Shown here piece after piece: positions 14,615 to 23,869 of a stretch of DNA of 64,000 nt. The stretch is from Segniliparus sp051660745. Its GTDB lineage: Bacteria > Actinomycetota > Actinomycetes > Mycobacteriales > Mycobacteriaceae. Under the pieces are notes generated by a model. It searched no databases. It had not been told where the DNA came from and saw only the letters and a program-made list of their open reading frames with translations. Made by a program: the position numbers and the translations under genes. Position 1 is the first letter of the stretch, and every line of letters starts with the position of its first letter. The DNA lies in the NCBI RefSeq assembly GCF_051660745.1, contig NZ_JBOFQF010000028.1:124001-188000 (forward strand). Direction: 5' to 3'.

Positions 14615-17368
14615 ATGGCGGAGAGGCGGATATTTTGGGCGGGGTGCGTCTGCGCGCTTGTGGTTTTCCTGGCCGTTGTCTGGGTTGGTGTTCGGCTGCC
14701 TGGGCGCGGGCACAGCGGAGCGCCCGGGCCTGTCGAGAGGCCGAGCCTGGCGGGGTGGCAGGCTCGGGACCTCGCAGCCTTGCTGCCGACCGCGGCGGAC
14801 TTCCCGCCGGGCACGAGAGTCGTGGTCTCCACCGATGGGGCGGGGCAGCCGCCGTATGCCCGCGTGTTCACTGCGACGGCCCCTGCTGACTGCGGCGCTG
14901 CGCCTTTCGCGGACCGGGGCGGCGTGTTCGACGTGGTGGGCGCGTCGAACGCCCCGCGCGGCGAGGAGCTGCCCGGTTTCCACCTCGTTTTCGGGAAAGA
15001 ACGCCCCGGCCAGGACCTGCTCGCGCTGACCCGGGACTGGGCGGCGCGGTGCGGGCGCTTCGATGTGCTGGACGTGAAGGGGGAGCGCGCCGACAAGCCG
15101 CGCCGTGCCGCCGTGCTGTCCTCTGCCACGGTCGAGGGCGAGCCCGCGCTGGACCTCGCGCGCGGCGACGGCTCCACGGAGGAGCGGGTCCGAGCGGTCC
15201 GGGTCAGGGGGATCGTGGTGGTCGCCACCTCGTCTCGATGGGACCCCGAGCCCGTCGTGCCGGACGGGTCCGAGGCCGTGGCCCAGCAGGTCCTCGCGAC
15301 GACGGTGCGGCGGTTGCGCGACGTCTCGGCCCTGCCCGCTCCTCGCGCCGCGTCGCCGTCGGCTCGGGAGCAGAGCTCGCTCGCGGACGTGCCGAACGAG
15401 CGTCTCGCCGCGCTCCTGCCGAACGTGTTGGAGGCCCCGCCGGACTGGTTCCTCTCGCTCGGGACCAGCACGGCGACCAACGACCGCCTCCACCACGCTC
15501 CGAAGGCCGACCTCGGCACGACGAGCCCGTCCGGATGCGCCGACCGGCCGTATGCCAGTTATCGGAGCGTCAGGGACGACTTCTCCGATGTGTCGGTCTT
15601 CTCGGCTGCGGAGCTGCAGACCTGGCCGCAGGCGCAGGGGAGGTACGCGTCCAGCTCCTATGTCGCTTTGTCGCTCGGCAAAGAGCGCGCCGGGGCCGAT
15701 GTCGCCGAGCGCACGCAGGCCTGGTTGCGGCGGTGCGGCCACAGCCGGAGCTTCGGGCAGGCGAAGGGCTCCCACTGGGAGCACGAGATGACGATCGAGA
15801 TGGCCCCTGCCGAGGGCTACGGGCCGGAGCCCGCGTACGAGATCACGGAGACGACGGCCTCCGGGAGCGGCGCTCCGCGCGTCCAGCGCGGCCTGCTCGT
15901 CCGGGTCCGGGGGCTCGTCCTCACGGCCTGGAACAGCCAAGGCTCTCTGGAGGCCGAGGCCGATCGGCTGCTTCGGGCTGCCCTCGACAAGATCCGCTCC
16001 GCGCCGGACGCTCCCGCGCCGACAGATCGGCACAGCCATGCGGGCCGCTCGTCGCAGGAGCTCGCGGCCTTCCTGCCGACGATCGCCGATTTCCCCACGG
16101 CGAGCACGTTGGAGCTCGCGCAGGGCGAGGCGGACGACTTCAAAAGGATGACCATCGGATCCGGGCGGACCGAGCCGCCGGGCTGCGTCGATCCGCCCAT
16201 GTTCGACGGAGCCTCCGCCGAGCACGCCACGGCCTGGCTGAACCGGGTTTCGTTGCAGCATCTGCCCGAGACCGCCTTCCGGCTCGCGAACGCCGCCCCC
16301 GGCGAGGACCTGCTTGCCGAGGCCAAGGACTGGGCGAAGCGCTGCGCCCGGTATGACGGCAACTTCGGGTCATGGCCGGGGCCGGGCGCGGTGGAAGCCT
16401 TGCCGCCCCCGGTCCAGCCCCAGAACCAGAACGGGGCGGACGGAACGGTCCGGCTCGCGATCACGACGAATCTGCGCTGGTTCGGCGACACGGAGCCGGC
16501 CGAGCGCCGGTACCTCTTCTTCGCCCAAGTCGGCCCGACGCTGGTGGGGGCGGCGACCGATCTCCTTCGCGCCGGGGACGAAGACGGCGCGCGACTGGCC
16601 GAGGGGCAGCTGGAGCGGGGGCTTCGCCTGATCACGGCCCGGCTGCGGGCGGGCGACCCGAATCGCGAGCCGCCCCGCAAACCTGCGCAGCCAGACCTCG
16701 CCGCGTGGCCGAAAACCGACCTGGCCCGGCTCCTGCCGCAGGCGCGAGTCCTTCCCGAAGGCTGGGGCCTGGTCCAGAACGTGCCGACGCGCGACGAGCG
16801 GAAGGCGAAACCGGGCGAGAAGCCGTACACGGCCCCCGCCGCTGTCTGCGCCTCCCCGTTCCCGCAGCAGCGCCCGAAGGCGCAGGGCTGGCTCCCGAAC
16901 GACGGGGACGAGCCCGCCGCGGCGAATTTCCAGAACTCGTACGGCGGCGGCCTTCGCCCGTTGGTCTCCGAGGGCGCCATCGGCGGGGGCGACCGGACGG
17001 CGGAGGACGAGCCCCGGAACGCGACGGTGACGCTGTACCAGGAGGATCCGGGCTTCGACGTGTTCGACCGCGCGCGGTCGTTCGTCCAAGGGTGCGCGCG
17101 CTTCGCGCAGAACGGGGCCGAAGCGTGCGAGGCGGGCGCGGCGCCGGGGGCGGTCGAGGCGCTGGCCCTCCCCGCGCTCGGCGCGACAGAGGTTTCCGGC
17201 TTCCGCAGGACGTCGGAATGCGGGCATGCCGTCGAGATCGTGGAGTTCGCCAGGGCGCGCGGCCTGGTGGTGGTCGCCCAGTTCAAAGGCGCCACCGACG
17301 GGGCTTCGTCCCTGCCGGTGCTGGAGACGATGCTCCGCGAGGCGGTGTCGCGGATCCAGCGCGCGTGA
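14615..17368 (+). CDS. Exported 917-aa protein with four tandem repeats
   Basis: An N-terminal signal anchor (residues about 7-28, CVCALVVFLAVVWVGVRL) is followed by four copies of a roughly 210-220 residue domain beginning near residues 53, 263, 483 and 703. Each starts with LAxLLP followed by a Pro-containing turn (DLAALLPTAADFPPG, RLAALLPNVLEAPPDW, ELAAFLPTIADFP, DLARLLPQARVLPEGW). Each also has a mid-domain cysteine and a later W/F-x(2-3)-C segment (DWAARC, AWLRRC, DWAKRC, SFVQGC), suggesting one disulfide per domain. The pattern recalls extracellular sensor-like domains of mycobacterial exported proteins (PknH_C or DUF5642 types), but assignment is uncertain. It probably acts outside the membrane. 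The start lies 9 nt after the P450 stop. Confidence 0.8.
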   Translation: MAERRIFWAGCVCALVVFLAVVWVGVRLPGRGHSGAPGPVERPSLAGWQARDLAALLPTAADFPPGTRVVVSTDGAGQPPYARVFTATAPADCGAAPFADRGGVFDVVGASNAPRGEELPGFHLVFGKERPGQDLLALTRDWAARCGRFDVLDVKGERADKPRRAAVLSSATVEGEPALDLARGDGSTEERVRAVRVRGIVVVATSSRWDPEPVVPDGSEAVAQQVLATTVRRLRDVSALPAPRAASPSAREQSSLADVPNERLAALLPNVLEAPPDWFLSLGTSTATNDRLHHAPKADLGTTSPSGCADRPYASYRSVRDDFSDVSVFSAAELQTWPQAQGRYASSSYVALSLGKERAGADVAERTQAWLRRCGHSRSFGQAKGSHWEHEMTIEMAPAEGYGPEPAYEITETTASGSGAPRVQRGLLVRVRGLVLTAWNSQGSLEAEADRLLRAALDKIRSAPDAPAPTDRHSHAGRSSQELAAFLPTIADFPTASTLELAQGEADDFKRMTIGSGRTEPPGCVDPPMFDGASAEHATAWLNRVSLQHLPETAFRLANAAPGEDLLAEAKDWAKRCARYDGNFGSWPGPGAVEALPPPVQPQNQNGADGTVRLAITTNLRWFGDTEPAERRYLFFAQVGPTLVGAATDLLRAGDEDGARLAEGQLERGLRLITARLRAGDPNREPPRKPAQPDLAAWPKTDLARLLPQARVLPEGWGLVQNVPTRDERKAKPGEKPYTAPAAVCASPFPQQRPKAQGWLPNDGDEPAAANFQNSYGGGLRPLVSEGAIGGGDRTAEDEPRNATVTLYQEDPGFDVFDRARSFVQGCARFAQNGAEACEAGAAPGAVEALALPALGATEVSGFRRTSECGHAVEIVEFARARGLVVVAQFKGATDGASSLPVLETMLREAVSRIQRA

Positions 17369-17386
17369 CCTCGGCGAGGGCCCGCG

Positions 17387-19504
17387 TCAGTCCAGGCCGA
17401 GCCGCGTCGCGAAGAACCGGTAGGCGAGCGTCGTCATGAACGCGGTCTGCTTGTTGTCCGCCGCCATGCCGTGCCCGCCCTCGACGTTCTCGTAGTAGAG
17501 CACCGGATGCCCGCGCTCCTCGAACCTCGCGGCGAGCTTGCGGGCGTGGCCCGGATGCACCCGGTCGTCCTTGGTCGAGGTGGTGACGAGCAGCGCCGGA
17601 GTGCGGACTTCGGACGCGGGGACGTTCTGGTAGGGGGAGTACGCCGACAGGAACTCCCGGTCGGCGGGGATCTCCGGGTCCCCGTACTCCGCGACCCACG
17701 ACGCGCCCGCGAGCAGCAGGTGGTAGCGCAGCATGTCGGCGAGGGGCACCTGGCAGACGATCGCCCCGAAGAGCTCTGGGCACCGGGTCGCCATCACGCC
17801 CATGAGCAGGCCGCCGTTGCTGCCGCCCATCGCGCCGAGCTGGCGCACCTCGCACACCCCGCTCGCCGTCAGATCGCCTGCCACCGAGGCGAAGTCCTCG
17901 AACGCGAGACGCCGGTTCTCGCGCAGCGCGGAGGTGTGCCACGCGGGCCCGTACTCCCCGCCGCCCCGGATGTTCGCGAGCGCGTAGGTCCCGCCCCGCT
18001 CCAGCCACCCGAGGCCGAGCGATGGGCTGTAGACCGGGGTCATGGAGTGCTCGAAGCCCCCGTAGCCGTACTGGATCGTCGGGCGGGGCTCGTCGAGGTG
18101 CTTGCCGACGAGGAAGTACGGGACCTTCGTCCCGTCCGAGGACGTCGCGAAGCGCTGGCGGACCTCGACGCCGGTCGCGTCCCAGAACGCCGGAGACTGT
18201 TTGGCGGTCTCGAGGCCCGTCTCCGGGGAGCCGACCAACAGGCTCGCCGGGGTGGTGAACGACATCGAGGTCACGTACAGGTCGTCGTCCTCGTCCGGGT
18301 CGGTCGTGAGGACGGAGACCTCGGCGTACCGGGGCACTCCGGGCAGCTGGGCGGGCTCCCAGTCGCCGAGGGAATAGACGCGCAGCTCGGAGCGCACGTC
18401 TTTGAGCGTCCCAAGGACGAGGTAGCTCAAGGTGAACCCGAAGTCGGCGAGGCTGGTGGAGCCGTCCGGCTCGAACAGCACGTGGGGCTCGGCGGCGCCG
18501 TCCGAACGGTGCTTGCCCTCGAGAAATTCCTCGTAATCGAAGACCAGCAGCGAGCCCTCGGGGTAGGTCGTCTCACCGATGGTCCAGGGGGAGCGGGGGC
18601 GGACGAAGAACCAGTCCTCGTGCACCACGGCGTCGGCGTCGGGCGGCACGGGCAGCTCGACCAGCTCGACGCCCCCCGAGCCGGGGGCGCTGCGGATCTC
18701 GTACTGGACCTTGCGGTGGAAGTCCAGCATTCTGGCCACGAATTCCCGCTCGAACCCCGGTGTGCGGTCGGCCCACGCGTTCACCAGCACGTCCTGGGGC
18801 TCTCCGGCGAAGACGACCGCCGCGTCGGCGAGCGCCTGCCCGCGCTCCCACCGCCGCACGGTGCGCGGGTACCCCGAGTCGGTGAGCGCCGGCACTCCCT
18901 GGCCGTCCGCCCCGAAGTCCGCGCCGACGAGGAGCGCGTCCCGGTACGCCCACGAGACGAAGTTCTTGCCCTCGGGCAGCTCGAAACCGCGCCCCCCTCG
19001 CCCGACCGGCGGCACGAAGGCCCGGCCCGTGATGTCGAACTCGCGGACCACAGCCGCGTCGCTCCCGCCGCGCGAGAGGGTGATGAGGGCGAGGTCGCGG
19101 TCCGGGTAGAGCACTTTCGCGCCGCCCCACACCCAGTTCTCGCCCTCTGTCTCGGCGAGCGCGTCGAGGTCTAAGACCACGTCCCACTCGGGCTCCGCCG
19201 CCCGGTACGAGGCCTGGGACGTCCGTCGCCACAGCCCTTTCGGGTGGCTCTCGTCGCGCCAGAAGTTGTAGAGCCATTCGCCCCGGCGGGCGGGGTAGGG
19301 GATGCGGTCGTCGCTGTCGAGCGCGGCGAGGATCTTCCCGCTGAGCGAGTCGAACTCCGCCCCGCCGAGCTCGGCGACAGCGGCGGCGTTGCGCTCGGCG
19401 ACCCAGTCGAGCGCCCGGCCGCCGGTCACCTCCTCCAGCCACAGAAGCGGGTCTTCGGGGTGGGGGCGCCCCCCGTTTGCGGGGAGCTCTTGGTCGCCAG
19501 TCAT
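17387..19504 (-). CDS. Prolyl oligopeptidase family serine peptidase (S9)
   Basis: The 705-aa protein has an N-terminal seven-blade propeller region (about 70-430) and a C-terminal alpha/beta-hydrolase domain. The catalytic serine is in GAMGGSNGGLLMG, the Asp in TSTKDDRVHPGH and the His in EGGHGM. GYGGFEHSMTPVYSP and NIRGGGEYG are typical of the S9A branch. It cleaves proline-containing oligopeptides in the cytoplasm, as no signal peptide is present. ATG 19504 sits 6 nt after a TAGGGT box, so the mRNA appears leaderless. The gene is divergent from lpd. Confidence 0.92.
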   Translation of the reverse strand: MTGDQELPANGGRPHPEDPLLWLEEVTGGRALDWVAERNAAAVAELGGAEFDSLSGKILAALDSDDRIPYPARRGEWLYNFWRDESHPKGLWRRTSQASYRAAEPEWDVVLDLDALAETEGENWVWGGAKVLYPDRDLALITLSRGGSDAAVVREFDITGRAFVPPVGRGGRGFELPEGKNFVSWAYRDALLVGADFGADGQGVPALTDSGYPRTVRRWERGQALADAAVVFAGEPQDVLVNAWADRTPGFEREFVARMLDFHRKVQYEIRSAPGSGGVELVELPVPPDADAVVHEDWFFVRPRSPWTIGETTYPEGSLLVFDYEEFLEGKHRSDGAAEPHVLFEPDGSTSLADFGFTLSYLVLGTLKDVRSELRVYSLGDWEPAQLPGVPRYAEVSVLTTDPDEDDDLYVTSMSFTTPASLLVGSPETGLETAKQSPAFWDATGVEVRQRFATSSDGTKVPYFLVGKHLDEPRPTIQYGYGGFEHSMTPVYSPSLGLGWLERGGTYALANIRGGGEYGPAWHTSALRENRRLAFEDFASVAGDLTASGVCEVRQLGAMGGSNGGLLMGVMATRCPELFGAIVCQVPLADMLRYHLLLAGASWVAEYGDPEIPADREFLSAYSPYQNVPASEVRTPALLVTTSTKDDRVHPGHARKLAARFEERGHPVLYYENVEGGHGMAADNKQTAFMTTLAYRFFATRLGLD

Positions 19505-19510
19505 CCCGCC

Positions 19511-19516
19511 ACCCTA
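19511..19516 (-). promoter_or_regulatory. -10 box TAGGGT of leaderless S9 peptidase mRNA
   Basis: On the minus strand TAGGGT is followed by 6 nt and ATG 19504. Confidence 0.55.
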
Positions 19517-19559
19517 TCCGAGCTTGAGGCCACCTTGGCGGAGCCAGAGACGCGTCCAG

Positions 19560-19565
19560 TAGGGT
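19560..19565 (+). promoter_or_regulatory. -10 box TAGGGT of leaderless lpd mRNA
   Basis: TAGGGT lies 7 nt before GTG 19573. It is the same hexamer as the divergent S9 peptidase box 43 bp away. Confidence 0.55.
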
Positions 19566-19572
19566 TTCTCTC

Positions 19573-20973
19573 GTGGCTGATGAATACGATGTTGTTCTGC
19601 TCGGCGCAGGGCCGGGAGGTTATGTCGCGGCGATCCGGGCGGCTCAGCTCGGGCTTTCTGTGGCTGTGATCGAAGAGAAATGGTGGGGCGGTGTCTGCCT
19701 GAACGTGGGCTGCATCCCCTCGAAGGCGCTTTTGCGCAACGCCGAGCTCAACCAGATCCTCACCAAAGAGGCCAAAGAGTTCGGCATCTCCGGCGAGGCC
19801 AGCATGGACTTCGGCGCGGCGTTCGACCGCAGCCGCAAGGTCGCGGACGGCCGGGTCAAGGGCGTCCACTTCTTGATGAAGAAGAACAAGATCACCGAGG
19901 TGAACGGCTGGGGGACCTTCCTCGACGCGCACACCATCGAGGTGAAGGCCGAGGACGGCAGCGTCACGCAGGTGCGCGGGAAGAACGTCATCATCGCGAC
20001 CGGCTCCACCGTCAAGCTCCCGCCGGGGACGCAGCTCTCGCAGAACGTGGTGAGCTTCGAGGAGCAGATCCTCTCCCGCGAGCTGCCGAGGAGCATCGTC
20101 ATCGTCGGCGCGGGCGCCATCGGCATCGAGTTCGCCTACGTGTTGCGCAGCTTCGGCGTCGAGGTGACCATCATCGAGTTCCTCGACCGGGTGCTCCCGA
20201 ACGAGGACGCGGCGGTCTCCGCCGAGCTCAACAAGCAATACCGCAAGCTCGGGGTCAAACTGCTGACCTCCACCGCGGTGAAGTCCGTCGTCGACAACGG
20301 GTCCTCGGTGCACGTCGAGTACGAGAGCCGCGACGGCAAGGCGGGCTCCATCGACGTGGACCGGGTGCTGCTCGCCATCGGCTTCGCCCCCCGGACGCAG
20401 GGCTACGGCCTGGAGAGGACCGGGGTGGCCCTCACCGACCGGGGCGCCATCGCCATCGACGAGCGGATGCGCACCAACGTCCCTGGCGTCTACGCCATCG
20501 GCGACGTCACCGCGAAGCTGCAGCTCGCGCACGTCGCGGAGGCGCAGGGCGTGGTCGCGGCCGAGACCATCGCCGGGGCTCCGACCCTGGAGCTCGGCGA
20601 CTACCGCTACATGCCGCGCGCGACGTTCTGCAACCCGCAGGTCGCCTCCTTCGGCCTCACCGAGGAGCAGGCCAAGGCGGAGGGGCACGACATCAAGGTG
20701 GCGAGCTTCCCGTTCTCCGCGAACGGCAAGGCGGCGGGCCTCGGCGACTCGGTCGGCTTCGTGAAGCTGATCGCGGACACGAAGTACGGCGAGCTGCTCG
20801 GCGGGCACATCATCGGCCCGGACGCCTCCGAGCTGCTGCCGGAGCTCACGCTCGCGCAGAAGTGGGACCTCACCACCCAGGAGCTGATCCGCAACGTGCA
20901 CACCCACCCGACCTTGTCGGAGGCCCTGCAGGAGGCACTGCACGGGCTCGCGGGACACATGATCAACTTCTGA
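19573..20973 (+). CDS. lpd: Dihydrolipoyl dehydrogenase
   Basis: Lpd is the FAD-dependent E3 that reoxidises lipoamide in the pyruvate, 2-oxoglutarate and branched-chain dehydrogenase complexes; in mycobacteria it also serves antioxidant roles. The 466-aa product has the FAD motif VVLLGAGPGGYVAAIRAAQLG, the redox-active disulfide in GGVCLNVGCIPSKALL, the NAD motif IVIVGAGAIGIEFAYVL, and the catalytic HTHPTLSEALQEA base (His-Glu pair) at the C-terminus. The start is GTG 19573. The gene is single, and a dispersed repeat begins right after its TGA. Confidence 0.96.
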   Translation: MADEYDVVLLGAGPGGYVAAIRAAQLGLSVAVIEEKWWGGVCLNVGCIPSKALLRNAELNQILTKEAKEFGISGEASMDFGAAFDRSRKVADGRVKGVHFLMKKNKITEVNGWGTFLDAHTIEVKAEDGSVTQVRGKNVIIATGSTVKLPPGTQLSQNVVSFEEQILSRELPRSIVIVGAGAIGIEFAYVLRSFGVEVTIIEFLDRVLPNEDAAVSAELNKQYRKLGVKLLTSTAVKSVVDNGSSVHVEYESRDGKAGSIDVDRVLLAIGFAPRTQGYGLERTGVALTDRGAIAIDERMRTNVPGVYAIGDVTAKLQLAHVAEAQGVVAAETIAGAPTLELGDYRYMPRATFCNPQVASFGLTEEQAKAEGHDIKVASFPFSANGKAAGLGDSVGFVKLIADTKYGELLGGHIIGPDASELLPELTLAQKWDLTTQELIRNVHTHPTLSEALQEALHGLAGHMINF

Positions 20974-21081
20974 TTCCCGGCGTTCTGACGGCGACCTCCG
21001 TCGTTGCTCCGCTCCTCGTGTACCGGGCTCGTTCCTCGCTGCCTTCGTACACCACGTCGCGGTGCGCCTTGGATCTCATCC
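20974..21081 (-). repeat. Dispersed repeat, copy D
   Basis: Read on the minus strand it starts GGATGAGATCCAAGGCG at 21081 and ends GGGAA directly against the lpd TGA. From the first G to the T of that TGA is 111 nt, exactly the same as copy E after cbs. The arms pair as in the other copies (TCC with GGA). Two inner blocks, GAGGAACGAGC and GAGGAGCGGAGCAACG, look like a degenerate internal duplication. Confidence 0.85.
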
Positions 21082-21111
21082 GTCAGCTTCACCGGGGAGA
21101 CGGTGGTTGCC

Positions 21112-21132
21112 TTGCCGCCTTGCATCTCATCC
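21112..21132 (-). repeat. Loose left arm of the dispersed repeat (partial copy F)
   Basis: The minus strand reads GGATGAGATGCAAGGCGGCAA from 21132. This matches the first 17 bases of the repeat, with the TGC variant seen in copies A and B, but no right arm follows. It begins 51 nt from the start of copy D. Confidence 0.6.
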
Positions 21133-21181
21133 ACGCGGGGCTCCCCGGAGGCTTGAGATGGGTTGCCTTGCGGGGCTCCGG

Positions 21182-22660
21182 CTAGTCCGCCGACGGCGCT
21201 TTCGGCCGCGCGAACAACACGACGGGGGCGACGCAGGCGAGCACCACGCCCGCGACAGTGAACGCGGCGGTCGATCCTGCCATTTCGGCGGCTTTGCCTC
21301 CGGCGGCGGTGAAATGCTTCGCGCCCGCGTACACCTGGCTGAAGAAGGCGGTGCCGAGCGCCCCGCCGATCTGCCCGTATGCGGTGAAGAGCGCGCTCGC
21401 CGAGCCCGCCTCCTTCTTGCGCGCGCCAACGAGCGCCAGGTCCGGCAGGCAGACGGAGAGCACGCCGAGCCCCAATCCGAACACGGTGATGATCGGCAGC
21501 ATCCGGGTCGCGTAGTCGTCAGCGAGGCTGAGCCGGGAGAAAAGGAGCATGCCGGAGGCGGCGACCAGCGAGCCGATCACGCTGAGCGTGCGGATGCCGA
21601 CGCGCTCCGCGAGCTTGGTGATCGAGAGGCCGCCGACGAGGATGCCGAGCAAGATGGGGAGCAGCCGGAAGCCGGTCTCCGACGGGTTGTAGCCGCGCAG
21701 CTTCTCCATATACGTCGCGAGGAACAATGTTCCGCCGAGCACTCCGGACAAGGTGAAGGCATTGCCGAGCGACGCGAGGGTGCAGGTGCGGTCGAGCAGA
21801 ACGGTCGGCGGCACGAGCGGCGCGGCCGCGCGCCGCTCGATGACGACGAATCCGCACATGAGCGCGATGAAGAGGGCGAGGCAGATGACGAACGGGAGGA
21901 TAGAGCGCTCGGCCTCTATGTGGTAGATCCCGACGCCGAGGCTGAAGAAGGCGGCGATCGAGAGCGCCGAGCCAGACAGGTCGTAACCACGCCGCCCCCG
22001 CTCCACGCCGCCTCGGAACAGGATCAGGACGAGGCAGATGATCAGCACCGACAACGGGACGTTGAGCAAGAGGCACCAACGCCAGTTGGCGAATTCGGCG
22101 AGCACGCCGCCGAGGGCCAGGCCAGAGGCTGTGCCGAAGACGGCGGTGGTGCCGATGGCCACGAACGCCGCCGCCCGCGCGCGCGTCCCGACGAACGAGT
22201 TGGTCACGAGGGCGAGCACGGCCGGGGCGAGGAGTGCGGCGAAGCCGCCCTGCGCCGCTCTGGCGAGCAACAGCTGAAGCCCGTCGGAGGCGGTGCCGCC
22301 GAGCAGGGACACCAGTCCGAAACCCGTCATCCCGATCAGGAAGGCGCGCCGATGGCCCCATGAGTCCACCGCGCGTCCGCCGAGCAGGAGGAAAAGGCCG
22401 TGGAAGAAGACGTAGAAGATCACCACGCTCGACCGCTGCGGGTCGGCGAGGTGCAGGTCGTCCTGGATTTGGGGCAGGGCGACGCTCATGATCGTGGTGT
22501 CGAGGTTGAGCAGGAACTGGGTCGCGCCGCCGATGAGCAAGACCGGCCATTGCGACCAGAGGCCCGCTTCTCGCGCCGTTCTCGGCCCGGCCTGGTCCGC
22601 CGATTCGACAATCCGTTGGCCCTTCAGCTCAGGCGCAGAGCTTTCGCCCGGATTTGTCAT
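21182..22660 (-). CDS. MFS multidrug transporter, DHA2 (14-TM) type
   Basis: The 492-aa polytopic protein has the DHA2 antiporter signature at TM1 (LNLDTTIMSVALPQIQDDL), the motif A region LLLGGRAVDSWGHRRAF and the motif C-like ALGGVLAEFANWRWCLLLNVP. About 14 hydrophobic segments fit the EmrB/QacA group, which exports drugs or lipophilic compounds with proton exchange. ATG 22660 is chosen because a TACTTT box lies 6 nt upstream. A much longer open frame upstream has no conserved content and overlaps the divergent gene. Confidence 0.9.
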   Translation of the reverse strand: MTNPGESSAPELKGQRIVESADQAGPRTAREAGLWSQWPVLLIGGATQFLLNLDTTIMSVALPQIQDDLHLADPQRSSVVIFYVFFHGLFLLLGGRAVDSWGHRRAFLIGMTGFGLVSLLGGTASDGLQLLLARAAQGGFAALLAPAVLALVTNSFVGTRARAAAFVAIGTTAVFGTASGLALGGVLAEFANWRWCLLLNVPLSVLIICLVLILFRGGVERGRRGYDLSGSALSIAAFFSLGVGIYHIEAERSILPFVICLALFIALMCGFVVIERRAAAPLVPPTVLLDRTCTLASLGNAFTLSGVLGGTLFLATYMEKLRGYNPSETGFRLLPILLGILVGGLSITKLAERVGIRTLSVIGSLVAASGMLLFSRLSLADDYATRMLPIITVFGLGLGVLSVCLPDLALVGARKKEAGSASALFTAYGQIGGALGTAFFSQVYAGAKHFTAAGGKAAEMAGSTAAFTVAGVVLACVAPVVLFARPKAPSAD

Positions 22661-22666
22661 TGGATG

Positions 22667-22672
22667 AAAGTA
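22667..22672 (-). promoter_or_regulatory. -10 box TACTTT of leaderless MFS mRNA
   Basis: On the minus strand TACTTT is followed by 6 nt (CATCCA) and ATG 22660. Confidence 0.55.
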
Positions 22673-22927
22673 GCAATCCGAAGCTTCACGAGCAATAGAA
22701 GCCAGGTATCTGATATCGCGTGTTCCCTCCGGGGAGGACCTGCGGCCAGGTCTCGTGGCAGCGCGGCGGGCATGTGGCGCAAGAGCGGAGCAAACCTGTG
22801 GAACGAAATCTCTTCGTGATACGTTCACTTGGGTAAGGGCGCGGTGGAGCGCCTGAGCCGGCTGAATTCCGAGTACCCTGGGAAACACAAGAGAACCGGA
22901 CAGCAAGAGAAGACGAAAGGACTCACG

Positions 22928-23755
22928 GTGCGTCAGAGCAGCAACCCAGTTTTCCGCAGCCTCACGAGGCTCGGCGCGCAAGGCGGTGCGCAGGCTGGTG
23001 CCTACCAGTCGTACCAGTACGGCCAGCAGCAAGCCCCCTACAACTACCAAGCGCCCGCCACGTCGCGGACGCTCTCGGTCGACGACATTGTGGCGAAGAC
23101 CGCGACCAGCCTCGCGGTGCTCTCCGTCACGGCTGTCCTGTCGTACCTCCTCACCGCCTCGAACCCGGCGCTGGGCGGCGTCGTCGCCATGGTCAGCGGC
23201 CTGGTGGGCCTTGGCCTGATCTTGTTCGCGACCTTCGGCCGCCAGCAGGACAACCCCGCCGTGGTGCTCGGCTACAGCGTGGCCGAGGGCCTGCTCGTCG
23301 GGGCGTTCACGAACGTGCTCACCATCCCGTTCGCCGGGGTGGAGGCCGGGAAGCTCATCCTTGAGGCGCTGATCGGCACGTTCGGCGTGTTCGCGGGCAT
23401 GCTCGCCGTCTACAAGACCGGGGCCGTGCGGGTCACGCCGCGCTCCACCCGCGTCTTCGTCGGCCTGCTCTCGGGCGTGGTGGCGCTGATGCTCGTGAAC
23501 TTCATCGCCTCCTTCTTCATGGCAGGCGGGCTCGGCCTGCGCGGCCACGGCCCTATCGCGATCATCTTCTCGCTGATCTGCATCGGTTTGGCCGCCTACA
23601 GCTTCCTTGTCGACTTCGACCAGGCCGACCAGCTGATCCGGGCGGGCGCCCCGCAGAAAGCGGCCTGGGGCGTCGCCCTCGGCCTGACGGTCACCGTCGT
23701 GTGGCTCTACATGGAGATCCTCCGGTTGGTCGTCAACTTGAATTCGAACGACTAG
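22928..23755 (+). CDS. Bax inhibitor-1/YccA-family membrane protein
   Basis: The 275-aa protein has a Gln/Tyr/Gly-rich cytoplasmic N-terminus (about 1-45) and then seven hydrophobic segments. It ends with AYSFLVDFDQADQLIRAGAPQKAAWGVALGLTVTVVWLYMEILRL cut across the last helices; the paired acidic residues there are typical of the BI-1/YccA calcium/proton leak family. The bacterial role is not settled. GTG 22928 follows a GAAAGG Shine-Dalgarno by 7 nt. An upstream ATG at 22829 would add a non-conserved stretch. A perfect hairpin terminator follows. Confidence 0.87.
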   Translation: MRQSSNPVFRSLTRLGAQGGAQAGAYQSYQYGQQQAPYNYQAPATSRTLSVDDIVAKTATSLAVLSVTAVLSYLLTASNPALGGVVAMVSGLVGLGLILFATFGRQQDNPAVVLGYSVAEGLLVGAFTNVLTIPFAGVEAGKLILEALIGTFGVFAGMLAVYKTGAVRVTPRSTRVFVGLLSGVVALMLVNFIASFFMAGGLGLRGHGPIAIIFSLICIGLAAYSFLVDFDQADQLIRAGAPQKAAWGVALGLTVTVVWLYMEILRLVVNLNSND

Positions 23756-23775
23756 GCTCCGGTCCCGACCGTTTG

Positions 23776-23820
23776 ACTACAGGAAGTCCCGCCTGCGCCG
23801 CTGGCGGGACTTCCTGTAGT
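23776..23820 (+). terminator. Perfect 18-bp hairpin after the Bax-inhibitor-like gene
   Basis: The segment 23776-23793 pairs without mismatch with 23803-23820 across a 9-nt loop, 21 nt after the stop codon. There is no U-tract, as is frequent for actinobacterial terminators. Its symmetry means it could stop transcription from either side. Confidence 0.8.
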
Positions 23821-23869
23821 GTTCCCAGCACATTCTTCGCGCGGCGCGGATCGACCTGGAAAGGTGGCC

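Noticed and set aside
21182..23548. MFS transporter extended to 788 codons
   Set aside because: The extension crosses the divergent Bax-inhibitor-like gene. A TACTTT box 6 nt before ATG 22660 marks the real start.
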